The translations under genes were made by a program, and so were the position numbers. Under the pieces are notes generated by a model. That model searched no databases, was not told the DNA's origin, and saw only the letters and a list, made by a program, of their open reading frames with translations. 64,000 nucleotides of DNA from AC-69 sp963751665 (GTDB taxonomy: Bacteria > Actinomycetota > UBA4738 > HRBIN12): the NCBI GenBank assembly GCA_963751665.1, contig CAVVVF010000005.1, positions 1 to 64,000 of the forward strand. Direction: 5' to 3'. The stretch's first letter is position 1, and every line of letters starts with the position of its first letter. This document shows, in pieces, positions 25,606 to 35,566 of the stretch.

Positions 25606-28600
25606 CCCTGCGCGCTCGGCCGCCCGGGGATCGATCTCCTCGAGCAGCGCGCGGGCCCTGGCGGCGGGTGCCTCCGCGCCCTTTCGCTCCAGCGTTCGCA
25701 GCGCCCTCCGGGCGAACGGCACCGCCTCGTTGGGACGCTCCGTCAGTCGCAGCACCTCTGCCAGATCGAGGAGCGCGCCGGCCCGAAGGTCGATCAGGTC
25801 CGTCTGATCCGCCAGCTGGACGGCCTGGCGGGCCAGGGACTTCGCCTCATCGGGCCTTCCCTCTCTTGCCAAGACCTTCGCCCGGGCCGACCGCCACCGG
25901 ACCTGGGTCCACAGGTCACCCGGGGCGCCGTCTCGCTCCGCCAGCTCGGTGAACTCGAGCGCCCCCTGCAGATCCCGAAGGTCGCAGGCCACATGGGCGA
26001 GTGACGCGGCGACCTCCCCGCGCAGCCCGGCATCCGCAAGCCGGTCGGCGTGTTCCCACGCCTGGCGCATCAGCCGTTCCGCAGTCCGGAGCTCCTGCCC
26101 GTACACCTCGATCTGTCCCGAGCGAAGCAGGCACATCGCGAGCTCCCGTTCCAGGCCGAGGTCCTCGACCTCCGTGACCGATCGAGCCACCATCGCTCGC
26201 GCCTCGTCCACGTCGCCGCCCCTTGCCATGAGCACTGCCAACGTCGTAGCGACCTCCTGCTCGGCGGGGCGTCGTCCCCGGACGGTGGCAAGGATCCCCT
26301 GGCATCGCACCATTGCGTCCTTCACCGGGGCAGGACCATCCACGATGGCCCGGGCGAGGTCGCGAAGCGCCGCTACCTCGTCGCCATCTCGGCCCGCCCG
26401 CCGGGCGTGGTCCGCCGCTCGCTCTGCTGCGTTGGCGGCCGCCGCGAAGTGTCCGCGGTGCCGGCGCACCACCCCCCGAGCCGACCAGGCCCAGGCCAGG
26501 CCGACGTCGTCTCCGAGCTCGCGGAACGCGGCAATCGCCGAGTCCGCCGTCTCGCGAAGGGTTTCGAGCGCCTCCCGGTCCACCCCGTCCGCGAATCCCA
26601 GGCTCGTTCGGACCAGCCTGGCTCGCCATTCCACAGCTCGATCGTTGGCGTACCTGGCCGCTCTGGCAGCCTGCGCCAACAGGCCTTCGGCCATGGACCG
26701 CTCCCCCAGCTCGGCCATCGAGAGCGCCGTCTCGAGCAGGAGCTGCGGCTGCACCGGGTCGTCGGATGACAGGAGGGATGATGCGCGGAGCCACAGCTGG
26801 ACGGCGCCGTGGGGATCGCCCAGCGCCGCCGCCGTAGCCCCCGCGGACGCCAGCATCCCGGCCGCCCGGCGAGCCAGCTCGTCGTCCTGCGCCGCCGACC
26901 CTGCTTGCCGCCGCGATCGACAGGCCGACTCGAGATGCGAGCCGATGAGCTCCGCGTGGCGCTCCGGGCGCTCTCCCGCAGCTTCCTGGAGGCGCTCGGC
27001 GGAGCGCTCGTGGACGTCCGCCCGGACCCCCTCGTCCACCTCGGTCAATGCGGCGGTGCGAAACTGCGAGTGGGAGAAGGAGTACAGCTCCTCGTCCGTC
27101 GTCGCGGACACCTCGGAACGAAGGAACCGCTTCGAGGTCAGTGCCGCCAGATGGTCGTGGACGGCATCGCGTTCCTCCTCGGGGACCAGCGCGGCGAAGA
27201 GCGCCCAGGGGAACGACTCGCCCAGCACTGAGGCCAGCCCGATGGCCGAGCGCTGATCGGGATCCAGGCCCTTCACCCGGTCCTCCACGATCGCCTGCGT
27301 CGAAGGTGGCAGGGGAGGGTCGGGGGCGAAGGGGTCGAAGGCGGGGACCCACCGGCGGTGTTCGAACCGGAGCCTCCCCTGATCCACCAGCAGCGCCAGG
27401 AGCTGCTCCGTGGCGAACGGGTTCCCCCCGGCCGTCCGGGCGATCAGGTCCATGAGGGCCGGTTCGGTCTCCGGGCTCGCGGTGAGCTCAGCCACGAGCG
27501 ATGCGAGCTCCACGTTCGCGAGGGGTCCCAACCGGATCATCGTGGCCCTTTCATCGGGATTGGGCTCCGAGCGGGCCGAGCAGATCAGCAGAACCGAAGC
27601 GTGTTGTGTTCGGAGCATCACGTCCTTCAGGACGCCCGCGAACCCGACCCCGGCCCGGTCGGCGTCATCGATGAAGATCACCAGCGGGCCGTTCGGAGAG
27701 GCGGCCTCCAGCAGCCGGCGGATGGCCCACGTGGTCTCCTCGGGGACGGCCAGGCCTCTCGAGAGCCCCAGGACCGGCATCAACCGCACGGCCACCCGGC
27801 CCGCTTCGTCTCCCTCGCCGAGAAGGCGGTGGATCTTGGCCCGGACCTCCTCCGGCGGATCCCGGTCGTTCACCCAGGCCGCCTGTTCGACGATGTCGGC
27901 GAGCGGCCACATGGTCCCGCCCTCGGACGGGGGACGGCACCGGATCCGGATCACCCGGGCCGAGACCTCGCCCTCCAGGCCGCGCAGGAACTCCTCGGCC
28001 ACGGCGGTCTTGCCCATACCGGCATCGCCGGTGATCCACACGGTGGATGCGACCTGCTCCGAGACGACTCGCTGAAAGGTCTCCCGCAGGCGCGCGAGCT
28101 CTTGCTCCCGTCCCACGAACGAAGGCTCGGGCAGCGAGGCGAGGGTGGGATCCGCCACGACCTCCAGGAGGCGAAGCGGCCCCACCGGCTGGCCCCCATC
28201 CATCCTGGCCCGCCCGTCCACGGGCTGGACCGCGGCGGCGTTGCCGATCCGCCGGTACACGCCCTCGCCCACTATGACTTCGCCGGGCTCGGCCATGCGC
28301 TGGAGCCGGACCGCCAGGTCGACGACCCGTTGCTCCCACAGACCCGAGGCTTCGGGTCCGGACCCCATCACCTCCGACGTCCCGACGCCCGTCCGCATCA
28401 GCACGGTCGCCGAACCGAGCCCGAGGTCGCCGGCCGCCGCCGCCGGGATGGCCTCGCGGATCTCGGCCGCCGCCCGGACGGCCCGAAGCGGGCCGTCGGC
28501 CGCGGCCGGCTCCGGCCCGAACACCGCCACCAGCGTGTTGAGGCTTCCCCCGAGGCTGTCCACCGTGCCGCCATAGCGTTCCAGCACGCCCCGGATCTGC

Positions 28601-28923
28601 TGAAGCGTGCCCGCCATCTCCTCCAATGCGCCGGCCGCATCCCACATCTCGGTGGTCCCCTCGCCGGCGTCCTCGGCTCCGGCACGTGGTGAGACCTCGC
28701 AGACCACGGCCGTGACGATCGGCTGGTCTGTCGGTGGGACGTCCTGTTCGAAAGGTTGCGGCTCAGCTGCCACCGCGACGAGCGTTGCGCCGCACCGCTG
28801 ACAGAACCGGGCTCGGTTAGAGTTGCGTTCCCCGCAGGCCTCGCAGACGATCGCGACGTCCTCCTCGGCGGAGGGACCGTGCGGCTCCTCGGTGGGAACG
28901 GCCCAGCCCGCAGCGGACTCCAT
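25603..28923 (-). CDS. Large ATPase: zinc ribbon, degenerate nucleotide-cyclase domain, AAA/NB-ARC-type ATPase, TPR array
   Basis: The 1106-residue protein opens with a zinc ribbon (C27, C30, C41, C44 in VCEACGERN and FCQRCGA). A class III cyclase-like domain follows (YGGTVDSLGGSLNTLVAVFG ... ATVLMRTGVGT ... GEVIVGEGVYRRI) that lacks the usual metal-binding aspartates. Next is a P-loop ATPase: FVGREQELARLRETF, Walker A GDAGMGKTA, Walker B PLVIFIDDADRAG. The C-terminal 450 residues are helical repeats of TPR type. Such proteins resemble signal-transducing STAND ATPases with guanylate-cyclase modules. It lies six bases after the pilT stop, so the two form an operon. The frame is intact, unlike many upstream. 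Confidence 0.8.
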   Translation of the reverse strand: MESAAGWAVPTEEPHGPSAEEDVAIVCEACGERNSNRARFCQRCGATLVAVAAEPQPFEQDVPPTDQPIVTAVVCEVSPRAGAEDAGEGTTEMWDAAGALEEMAGTLQQIRGVLERYGGTVDSLGGSLNTLVAVFGPEPAAADGPLRAVRAAAEIREAIPAAAAGDLGLGSATVLMRTGVGTSEVMGSGPEASGLWEQRVVDLAVRLQRMAEPGEVIVGEGVYRRIGNAAAVQPVDGRARMDGGQPVGPLRLLEVVADPTLASLPEPSFVGREQELARLRETFQRVVSEQVASTVWITGDAGMGKTAVAEEFLRGLEGEVSARVIRIRCRPPSEGGTMWPLADIVEQAAWVNDRDPPEEVRAKIHRLLGEGDEAGRVAVRLMPVLGLSRGLAVPEETTWAIRRLLEAASPNGPLVIFIDDADRAGVGFAGVLKDVMLRTQHASVLLICSARSEPNPDERATMIRLGPLANVELASLVAELTASPETEPALMDLIARTAGGNPFATEQLLALLVDQGRLRFEHRRWVPAFDPFAPDPPLPPSTQAIVEDRVKGLDPDQRSAIGLASVLGESFPWALFAALVPEEERDAVHDHLAALTSKRFLRSEVSATTDEELYSFSHSQFRTAALTEVDEGVRADVHERSAERLQEAAGERPERHAELIGSHLESACRSRRQAGSAAQDDELARRAAGMLASAGATAAALGDPHGAVQLWLRASSLLSSDDPVQPQLLLETALSMAELGERSMAEGLLAQAARAARYANDRAVEWRARLVRTSLGFADGVDREALETLRETADSAIAAFRELGDDVGLAWAWSARGVVRRHRGHFAAAANAAERAADHARRAGRDGDEVAALRDLARAIVDGPAPVKDAMVRCQGILATVRGRRPAEQEVATTLAVLMARGGDVDEARAMVARSVTEVEDLGLERELAMCLLRSGQIEVYGQELRTAERLMRQAWEHADRLADAGLRGEVAASLAHVACDLRDLQGALEFTELAERDGAPGDLWTQVRWRSARAKVLAREGRPDEAKSLARQAVQLADQTDLIDLRAGALLDLAEVLRLTERPNEAVPFARRALRTLERKGAEAPAARARALLEEIDPRAAERAG

Positions 28924-28929
28924 CCGGGC

Positions 28930-30009
28930 TCAGGCCCCCTCGCGGGCCATGGCTCCCCGAAGCGCCAGGCTGAGGTCGTGCGGGTTGGTGGCGACGGCCC
29001 GGGCATCCTCCTCGGCCACGAGCCCTCCCTGCACCAGCTTCATCAGGGCCTGGTCGAACGTCTGCATCCCGTCGAAGCCGCTGTCGGCGATGATCTCCGG
29101 CAGGTCGCCCGTGGTCTCACGGTCGAGGATCCGCTCGGACACGCGGCCCGTGTTGATCAGCACCTCGACGGCCGGGATCCGGCCGAGGCCGTCGATCCGC
29201 TCCAGGAGCCGCTGGGAGACGATGCCCCGCAGCGCGCCGGCTAGCGACGCTCGGACCTGTCCCTGCTGTTGCTGGGGGAACAGCTCGACCACGCGGGCGA
29301 TCGTCTCGGTGGCGTCGATGGTGTGCATGGTGGAAAGGACGAGGTGGCCGGTCTGGGCGGCCTGGATGGCGGCGAGGGCTGAGTCCGCGTCACGGATCTC
29401 GCCCAGGAAGATCACGTCGGGGTCCTGGCGAAGCACCTGCCGGAGCCCCACGGCGTACGACGTGGTGTCGGGCCCGACCTCCCGTTGCCAGACGACCGAC
29501 ATGTCGTCGGTGTGGATCACCTCGATGGGATCCTCGATCGTGACGATGTGGGCCCGGCGGGTCCGGTTGATGAACCCGATCATCGAGGCGATCGTGGTGG
29601 TCTTGCCCGATCCGGTCGGGCCGGTGACCAGGGCCAGGCCCCGCCTGGCCTCGCCGAAGCTCTGGACCACGGCCGGGAGCTGGAGCTCCGCGAAGGTCTG
29701 GCCCTCCGAGCTCACCCGGCGGATGGCCAGGGCCACCGTCCCCCGCTGGCGAAGCACGTTCACCCGGAACCTCCCGAACCCCTCGAGCGAGTAGGCGAAG
29801 TCCGCCTCGTTCGTCGTGGCGAACTCGGCTGCCTTGTGGGGAGGGGTGAGGAACTCGGCGGCCGCCTCGGTGTCGCTCCCGTCGAGGGTCGGGAAGGCGG
29901 CCGGCAGCATCTCCCCGTCGACGCGGATGAATGGGATGTTCCCCGCGGACAGATGGAGGTCGCTCGCCCCCCTCTCGACCGCGTAGCGCAGCAGATCGGC
30001 TACGTCCAT
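28930..30009 (-). CDS. pilT: PilT-like type IV pilus retraction ATPase
   Basis: The 359 residues show the full PilT layout: N-terminal PAS-like region (LLRYAVERGASDLHLSAGNI), Walker A GPTGSGKTTTIAS, Asp box IVTIEDPIEVIH, Walker B DPDVIFLGEIRD, His box GHLVLSTMHTIDA and ADxG-type C-terminal region. It should power pilus retraction at the cytoplasmic membrane. ATG 30009 is chosen because the conserved N-terminal motif starts within three codons; the frame is open further upstream without homology. The ATPase gene follows directly. No other pilus assembly genes are adjacent, although a CpaB-like gene lies 10 kb away. Confidence 0.9.
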   Translation of the reverse strand: MDVADLLRYAVERGASDLHLSAGNIPFIRVDGEMLPAAFPTLDGSDTEAAAEFLTPPHKAAEFATTNEADFAYSLEGFGRFRVNVLRQRGTVALAIRRVSSEGQTFAELQLPAVVQSFGEARRGLALVTGPTGSGKTTTIASMIGFINRTRRAHIVTIEDPIEVIHTDDMSVVWQREVGPDTTSYAVGLRQVLRQDPDVIFLGEIRDADSALAAIQAAQTGHLVLSTMHTIDATETIARVVELFPQQQQGQVRASLAGALRGIVSQRLLERIDGLGRIPAVEVLINTGRVSERILDRETTGDLPEIIADSGFDGMQTFDQALMKLVQGGLVAEEDARAVATNPHDLSLALRGAMAREGA

Positions 30010-30088
30010 GGCAGTTTCGATCCTCGCCTCGAGGCGGTTCCGTATGGTTTTCGTCCTGGGGCCCCCCGTGCTTGAGGCTCGCGGGGAG

Positions 30089-31636
30089 TCAGGGCGTCCT
30101 GGAGGCGGCGCCAGCGACCCCTCCGGCCGGTGACGGGCGGGGCGAAGGGCTCGGCGAAGGGCTCGGGGTGAGTGTTCCGAACTCCCCTTCGACCAGGTGG
30201 CGGGTGACGGTAAGGGCGCCGGTCTTCGGTGACTGCTCGATGAGGTCGTAGGCCACAAGTCGGGGCGGGGTTCCCGGCTCGAAGTAAAGAACCTCGGCTG
30301 AGAGCGGGATGCCCTCATCGGGAAGGAACGTGGCGAAGTTCGAGCCGCCGGTCGTCCCCACCCGCAGGTACAACGTCCCGTCCTGAGCCCGGGAACCGTT
30401 CACGTGGAAATGCCCCGAGATCACGAGCGGCACATGTCCCGCGACGCTTTGCGCCATGCGGTCGTCGTGGACCGCCACGATGTCGACGGGCTGAGGCGAG
30501 CGCTCGACGTCGGACAGGACGAGCGGGTCGACGGCCAGGACGCGCGTCTCGAACACCGCGTCGGACAGGCGCTCGATCGTCGGGGGCTTGATCGGGTCGC
30601 CCTTGCCGTAGATTCGAAGGCCGTCCAGTTCCGCGGTGGTGCCGTCCAGCACGATCGCGTTCGGCAACTTCTTCATGGCCTCCTGGAACGTCCGGCTGTC
30701 GTGATTGCCGCGGACCCACACATACGGCCTGCCCATCGAGGCGATGTCGTTCAGGACGACGTTCTCGGGTGGTGTGCCGAACGACGTGGTGTCGCCGGTG
30801 TCGACGATGAAGTCCACGTCGAAGCCGTCAGCGATCTGCTTGGCGAACTCGAGGCCGAGCGGCGAGAGGTGGATGTCGGAGATGTGCAGCACCCGGATCT
30901 CACCGGCCTCGCCCACGGGGCTCGTCTGGATCGACGTGTAGACCTTGATCGCGCCGTCGACGACTCTCTCGAGCTGGGCCCGGAACTCGTCGAACTTCGT
31001 CGCCGCGGAGCGGACCGGCGGAATGATGTCGGCCGCCAGCGCGAGCGACCCCGAGAAGGTCGGTGTGGCGAACGCTGCGCTTCGAAACGTTGCCAGCGCT
31101 AGGATCTCGCACCCTCCCACCAGGATCACGGCAACCAGGATCGTGGAGACGAGCGGGACCCACCGCCTGCGGAATGCCAGGGCGCCGAAGAGGAACGCGC
31201 CGAAGCCGGCCACCGCGACGGTCCTGAGCGCGTGCAGTGGCAGGGCGTGCCGGGAGTCGGCCTGGACCCGGGCTACGAGACCGTCGATCCCGTCGGCCGA
31301 CAGGTCCTTGGTGAGCTCGTTGATCCGCACGTCGAGCAGGGTGGCGCTCAGCCGAAGCGGGGCCGCGTGGGTGTTGGCGCTCAGGTGCCCGAGCGGGGGA
31401 AGGACGATGTCCGTGACGCCCCGCCCGAACTGCGTGTCCAACCTGACCACGAAGGGCCCCATGTCGACCCTCGACGCCCCCCACACGGCCATGCCGAGCC
31501 AGGCGCCGGCCACCCCCAGTGCCAGGGGGAAGGCCAGGCGGAGGAGCCGTCGCGCATCGCCGGCGCGCTCTGACTCGAGGATCCGTCGCAGCCTTGGGAT
31601 CGGTCGCATCCTGCTGGGCATCGGCGGAGCCCGCAT
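30089..31636 (-). CDS. Membrane-anchored metallophosphoesterase
   Basis: The N-terminal third has three hydrophobic segments (RLAFPLALGVAGAWLGMAVW, HALRTVAVAGFGAFLFGALA, LVSTILVAVILVGGCEILAL). The C-terminal domain carries all calcineurin-type metal motifs: VLHISDIHLSP (D-x-H), IVDTGDTTS (GD), VRGNHDSR (GNHD), VAVHDDR and ISGHFHVNG (GHxH). The tail is Pro/Ser-rich. It probably hydrolyses phosphoesters on the outer face of the membrane; substrate unknown. The start is uncertain among ATG 31636, 31621 and 31609, none with a clear ribosome-binding site. It is divergent from the GT-C gene, with about 40 bases between them. Confidence 0.8.
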   Translation of the reverse strand: MRAPPMPSRMRPIPRLRRILESERAGDARRLLRLAFPLALGVAGAWLGMAVWGASRVDMGPFVVRLDTQFGRGVTDIVLPPLGHLSANTHAAPLRLSATLLDVRINELTKDLSADGIDGLVARVQADSRHALPLHALRTVAVAGFGAFLFGALAFRRRWVPLVSTILVAVILVGGCEILALATFRSAAFATPTFSGSLALAADIIPPVRSAATKFDEFRAQLERVVDGAIKVYTSIQTSPVGEAGEIRVLHISDIHLSPLGLEFAKQIADGFDVDFIVDTGDTTSFGTPPENVVLNDIASMGRPYVWVRGNHDSRTFQEAMKKLPNAIVLDGTTAELDGLRIYGKGDPIKPPTIERLSDAVFETRVLAVDPLVLSDVERSPQPVDIVAVHDDRMAQSVAGHVPLVISGHFHVNGSRAQDGTLYLRVGTTGGSNFATFLPDEGIPLSAEVLYFEPGTPPRLVAYDLIEQSPKTGALTVTRHLVEGEFGTLTPSPSPSPSPRPSPAGGVAGAASRTP

Positions 31637-31673
31637 CCGACTGTACCTGCGTAGGTTGTTACAGTCGGCGACG

Positions 31674-33185
31674 GTGCAGGCATCCACGACCCGCAACGCC
31701 GCCATCGCCGGCTCGATCGCCTCCGTCGCGTTGGTCGCGATCGTCGCGTCGGTCCCCCGTTCTCCCTTCCAGCCGGTCCTGCCCGGCTCGGCCGGACCCT
31801 CCGGCCCGTTCCGGTGGCTGGCCGGCGTCACGGGGCTCGACGCCCTCAACGGGAGCGCGCTGGTGGTGGTCTCGGTCGTCACCGTGGCCCTGGCTGCGGC
31901 GGCGTTCCTGGCCGTCCTTCGCGAGGCCTGGCGGGGGTCGGTCTCGGCGCGCACCGTGATCGGGCTCGCGGTGGCCTACCACGTGGTCGTGTTCTTCCTG
32001 CCATTGCTGTTCTCGCGAGACGTGTACTCGTACGCGTACTACGGACGGATCGCCGCGGTCTACCACGCGAACCCGTACGTCGCCACGCCGTCGGACTTCC
32101 CGTCCGACCCCTTGGCGCTGTTCGTGGGGCCCCGGTGGGTCGGCACGCCGGCCGTCTACGGTCCGCTGTTCACGTTGCTTTCGTCGGGCGTGGCGCGGAT
32201 GTTCGGAAGCGTCACGGCCCTGATCGCCGCGTTCCGGGTCATGGCGATCGTCGCCAGCGTGGCGACGATCGTGATCGTGGCCCGCCTGGTTCGCCAGATC
32301 CGTCCGGACCGGGAGGCCTTCGCTGTGGCCATCATCGGGCTGAACCCGGTCGTGCTGTTCCAGTCCGTCGCCAGCGGCCACAACGACCTCCTCGTCGCAC
32401 TGTCGATCGCCGGGGCCCTGGCGCTGGTCTTCGCGGGGAAGGACCTCCCGGCAACCGCGGTCCTTTCCTTAGGGACGATGGTGAAGGCGACGGCGGCGGT
32501 GCCGCTACTTCTGCTCGTGGTGGCCGCCGTGGCCCGGACCGAGCCGGGCCGGCGGGCCCGCGCGCTCGCCGCGCACCTGGCGGTGGCGGCGGCGATCGCG
32601 CTCCTGTTCGCCCTCCCGTTCCTGCAGACGAGCGACCCCACCCTGGGGATGGTGGAGCTCGCCCGGCATCAGGGGTGGCTCGCCCCATCGCGGTTCTTCG
32701 GCCGCGTGCTCGACGCGATGACCGGGGAATCGCTGGGCATCGTGGCCAGGGTGGCCTTCGCCGTGGCGTTCGTGCTGGCACTGTTCCTGATCGCACGCGC
32801 CCTGGTCCGGCGGGCCCCAGCCATCCCGGCGAACGCGCAGGGCGCCGCATGGGGATGGAGCCTGCTGTTCCTGATGCTGCTTGGGCCGGTCCTGCTGCCG
32901 TGGTACCTGGCCTGGACGCTGCCACTCGCGTGGCTGCTACCTCGAGTGCCTCGCCTCACCGTCGTGTCGATCGGAACGCTCCTCACCGTGTCGCAATGGG
33001 CCACCGAGCCGACGAGGTATCCACGGGCCTACGACGTGAACGTGCTCTTCGGCCACTACGTCCTCACGCCCGTGGCGGTGGGGGTCCTATCCTGGCTCGT
33101 CGTGGACTTCGTTCGACGGCTTCGGATCGGCACGCCGCTCGAGGAGCAACCGGACGAGGTAGCCGCCTCCGCCCGCCGACGCTGA
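31674..33185 (+). CDS. GT-C type polyprenol-phosphate-mannose-dependent glycosyltransferase-like membrane protein
   Basis: The 503 residues are strongly hydrophobic with about 11-12 membrane segments. The luminal loop after the second or third helix, LLFSRDVYSYAYYGRIAAVY followed by HANPYV, is typical of actinobacterial MptB/GT87-type mannosyltransferases, with the acidic residue expected for catalysis. VYGPLFTLLSSGVARMFG and GLNPVVLFQSVASGHNDL further match the family. The likely role is adding mannose or another sugar to a lipid-linked envelope glycan. The start is taken as GTG 31674, since the region before it lacks protein character. Its 3' end overlaps the convergent gene by about 99 bases. 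Confidence 0.7.
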   Translation: MQASTTRNAAIAGSIASVALVAIVASVPRSPFQPVLPGSAGPSGPFRWLAGVTGLDALNGSALVVVSVVTVALAAAAFLAVLREAWRGSVSARTVIGLAVAYHVVVFFLPLLFSRDVYSYAYYGRIAAVYHANPYVATPSDFPSDPLALFVGPRWVGTPAVYGPLFTLLSSGVARMFGSVTALIAAFRVMAIVASVATIVIVARLVRQIRPDREAFAVAIIGLNPVVLFQSVASGHNDLLVALSIAGALALVFAGKDLPATAVLSLGTMVKATAAVPLLLLVVAAVARTEPGRRARALAAHLAVAAAIALLFALPFLQTSDPTLGMVELARHQGWLAPSRFFGRVLDAMTGESLGIVARVAFAVAFVLALFLIARALVRRAPAIPANAQGAAWGWSLLFLMLLGPVLLPWYLAWTLPLAWLLPRVPRLTVVSIGTLLTVSQWATEPTRYPRAYDVNVLFGHYVLTPVAVGVLSWLVVDFVRRLRIGTPLEEQPDEVAASARRR

Positions 33186-34978
33186 GACCACGCTCGGCCC
33201 GACCGAACCGGTGAGCGGAACCCCCAGGCGTTCCAGCGCGATGCCGGCGAGGACCAGGGCGGCCATCCCGCACAGCGGAGCGAGCGCCAGCCGAGCCACG
33301 GCGTCAGGTGCGAACGCCGCCGCCCATCCGTAGCCCGCCACGAACAGGAGCGAGAGGACGGCGAACGTGGCCAGCAGGATCCCACCGGGCGAGGACGGCT
33401 CCAGCGGATCGACGGCACGAGGCGACGCTGGCGGCAGCGCGGTGCTCGCCGAGCCCGCGTCGACGAACACGCCGTCGGCCACCCTCGTCATGGACGGGGG
33501 CGGGCGGTCCACCCGGTCGAACGGCGCGAGCAGGAACGAGAGCGGCGGCAAGCCCGATGCCCGGATGGCCTCCATGGCGTCCGCCGACGTGACGCGAGTG
33601 AGGGCGATGCGCTCCCTCGTCGCGGCCCGGTCGGCCGCTGGGGGAGGGACCACCACGTACGCATCGCGGATGCGATCCGGTGGGAGCGCGGCCCGGATGA
33701 CGTTCGCTTCCTGCGTGGCCAGGAACGTCGCGGTGACGTCGCGGTCGTTCACGGCGAAAAGCAGCGGGGTCCCGGGTGGCGCCGCCGCCGCATACCGGCC
33801 GGCCGCGGTCACCGCGTCGGCCTCCGCCGTCGACAGGAAGGGCTCCTGGCGGGCCCACGCGATGAGCGCCCCCGCCGTCATGGCCAGGACGAGCCCTCCG
33901 GTCACGGCCGTGGCAACGAGCCGCCGGGTCGCGAGCACACGCCACAGCCGGACCAGGCCATACCCGCGAGGATGGGGACGACGAAGCCGAACGTGATGAA
34001 CCGATCGGCGGGGAACAGCCCGGTCGCCAGGCCGATGAGGGCGCCGCCCAGGCTCACCGTCCCCCAGGCCACCAGGAAGCGCCGGACGAAGCCGCGCGTC
34101 TCCCCAAGCCCGTACACGGCGAGGGGGATCGACGCCCACTCGACGTACCGGGTCCATCGGTGAACCAGCCGGTTCACGTACGCGCTTCGAAGGACGTCGA
34201 TCAGCCCGGCCGTTCGGAGCATGCCGTCGCGCGATGTGATCACCGACAGCGGGCCCGGCCCCGCCAGGAGCGCCAGGGCTCCCGCCGCGAAGACGGCGCA
34301 GCCCGCGGCCGACGCCGTCGCGACCCGGCGGGCCTCCGCCCGGTCGGTTCGCCACGCCAGCGCGGCGGCCATGGCCAGGATGGGGACTCCGAGGAGGAGG
34401 AAGAGCGGATGGGCCAGGCCGGCAGCGCCGAGGAGGAGCCCGGCCGCGACCGTGGCGCGAGGGGTGGCCAGGGCCAGGGCGGTCGCGGCCGCCAGGAACA
34501 GCGCCGCGAAGGCCAGGTTTGCCAGGTACCCGGCGGCCAGGTGCACGGCGAAGGTCCCGGCGAGCACGCCGGCCAACAGCCAGGCCGCCCGGTGCTCCCA
34601 CGGGTCCTTGGCGCCGAGCACCGCGTCCGGCCTCGGTTCCGCGTGGCGGTGATGGATGAGCGCCGCGGCGGCGAGCCCCACGCCGGCCCCCAGCACGCAC
34701 TCCAACGCGGCCAGCACGGCGGAGAGCGGGAGGTGCAACGTCCCCTGCAGGGCCAGCGCCACCGCGGGAACGCCGGGCCGTGACACGGCCGAGAGCCCGT
34801 CGTGGCCTGCCAGCCGGGTCCACCACAGGTAGACGGGCCCGTCGGGCCCCACGGGGAACTCGAACCCTCGAACCACGAACAGCCCGACGTACCATGCGAA
34901 CAGTCCGGCCGCGAGCGCTCCCAGAGCGATCAGGTCGGTCCGGGTTGCACGGCCTTCGGGGGTACCGGAGCCGTTCAA
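33087..34978 (-). CDS. GT-C-like multi-pass membrane protein (one frameshift)
   Basis: TTG 34978 overlaps the upstream lipoprotein stop (TTGA). The N-terminal part, in one frame, contains FVVRGFEFPVGPDGPVYLWW, with an acidic loop residue, and many membrane helices through FITFGFVVPILAGM. The rest lies in a second frame (GLVRLWRVLATRRLVATAVT ... YVVVPPPAADRAATRERIAL ... GWAAAFAPDAVARLALAPL), ending at 33087. One missing G near 33958 (ATGGCC) explains the shift; the corrected protein has about 630 residues. The pattern is that of uncharacterised membrane glycosyltransferases or oligosaccharide-related proteins. The family is not certain. Confidence 0.6.
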
Positions 34979-35506
34979 CCGGAGGCCGAGAACCGGCCCG
35001 ACGCGTCGATGGTCGCCATGCCGTCGGCGCTCTTCAACCCGGTGCACGTGAAGCTCCCGGCGATTTCATTCGCCTTGGCCGTGTCGATCGTGATGTCGCA
35101 CTCGTCCTTGATCGAGCGGAAGAACGCGGTCGCGGCGCCCGTGTCGACGGTGATGACGATCGAGAGCGCGGACGACGTCGGGCGGGTCCCGGTGAACGTG
35201 AGACCGGCGATGCCCACCCCTTCCGACCCCTTCACCCACCGCAGGGCGAACGCCACCGGGCGGCGGCGCATAGGCCGTCGGCGCGGCGAGCGGCGAGGAG
35301 AACTCCGCCTCAAGATCGCCCGCCACCTGTACCGACGCTTCGCCCTGGGAAACGTTGCCGCTTGCGGCGCCGGCAGAGGAGGTGGGCAGCTGGCCCGGGG
35401 AGAGGGTCTGGCCGCCAGTCGGTGTCGGTCCCACCTCGGCACCCCCGTTGCAGGCGGTGGCCGCTCCGGCGAGGCAGACGAGCAGCGCGATGGCCATCCT
35501 GTGCAT
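34975..35506 (-). CDS. Lipoprotein of unknown function (one frameshift)
   Basis: ATG 35506 follows GAAGGA. A signal peptide (RMAIALLVCLAGAATAC) ends in a lipobox with Cys. After a Gly/Ser/Thr linker the frame must change near 35268, where CCGCCGCCC has one C too many. The protein then continues as VAFALRWVKGSEGVGIAGLT ... VDTGAATAFFRSIKDECDIT ... FTCTGLKSADG. The corrected length is about 176 residues. The second half is a beta-rich domain with two Cys that may form a disulfide. It is probably translationally coupled to the membrane protein downstream. No enzyme motif is visible. Confidence 0.65.
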
Positions 35507-35552
35507 GGGGTCCTTCACCGATCGGGCTCGGACTGTATCAAGTGGCCGCCGA

Positions 35553-35566
35553 TACAATCCCGGCCC
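35553..35566 (+). promoter_or_regulatory. -10 element suggesting leaderless tldD transcript
   Basis: TACAAT at 35553-35558 lies 8 bases before the ATG at 35567, and there is no ribosome-binding site between them. This spacing puts the transcription start at or beside the ATG. No good -35 hexamer is seen. Confidence 0.4.
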
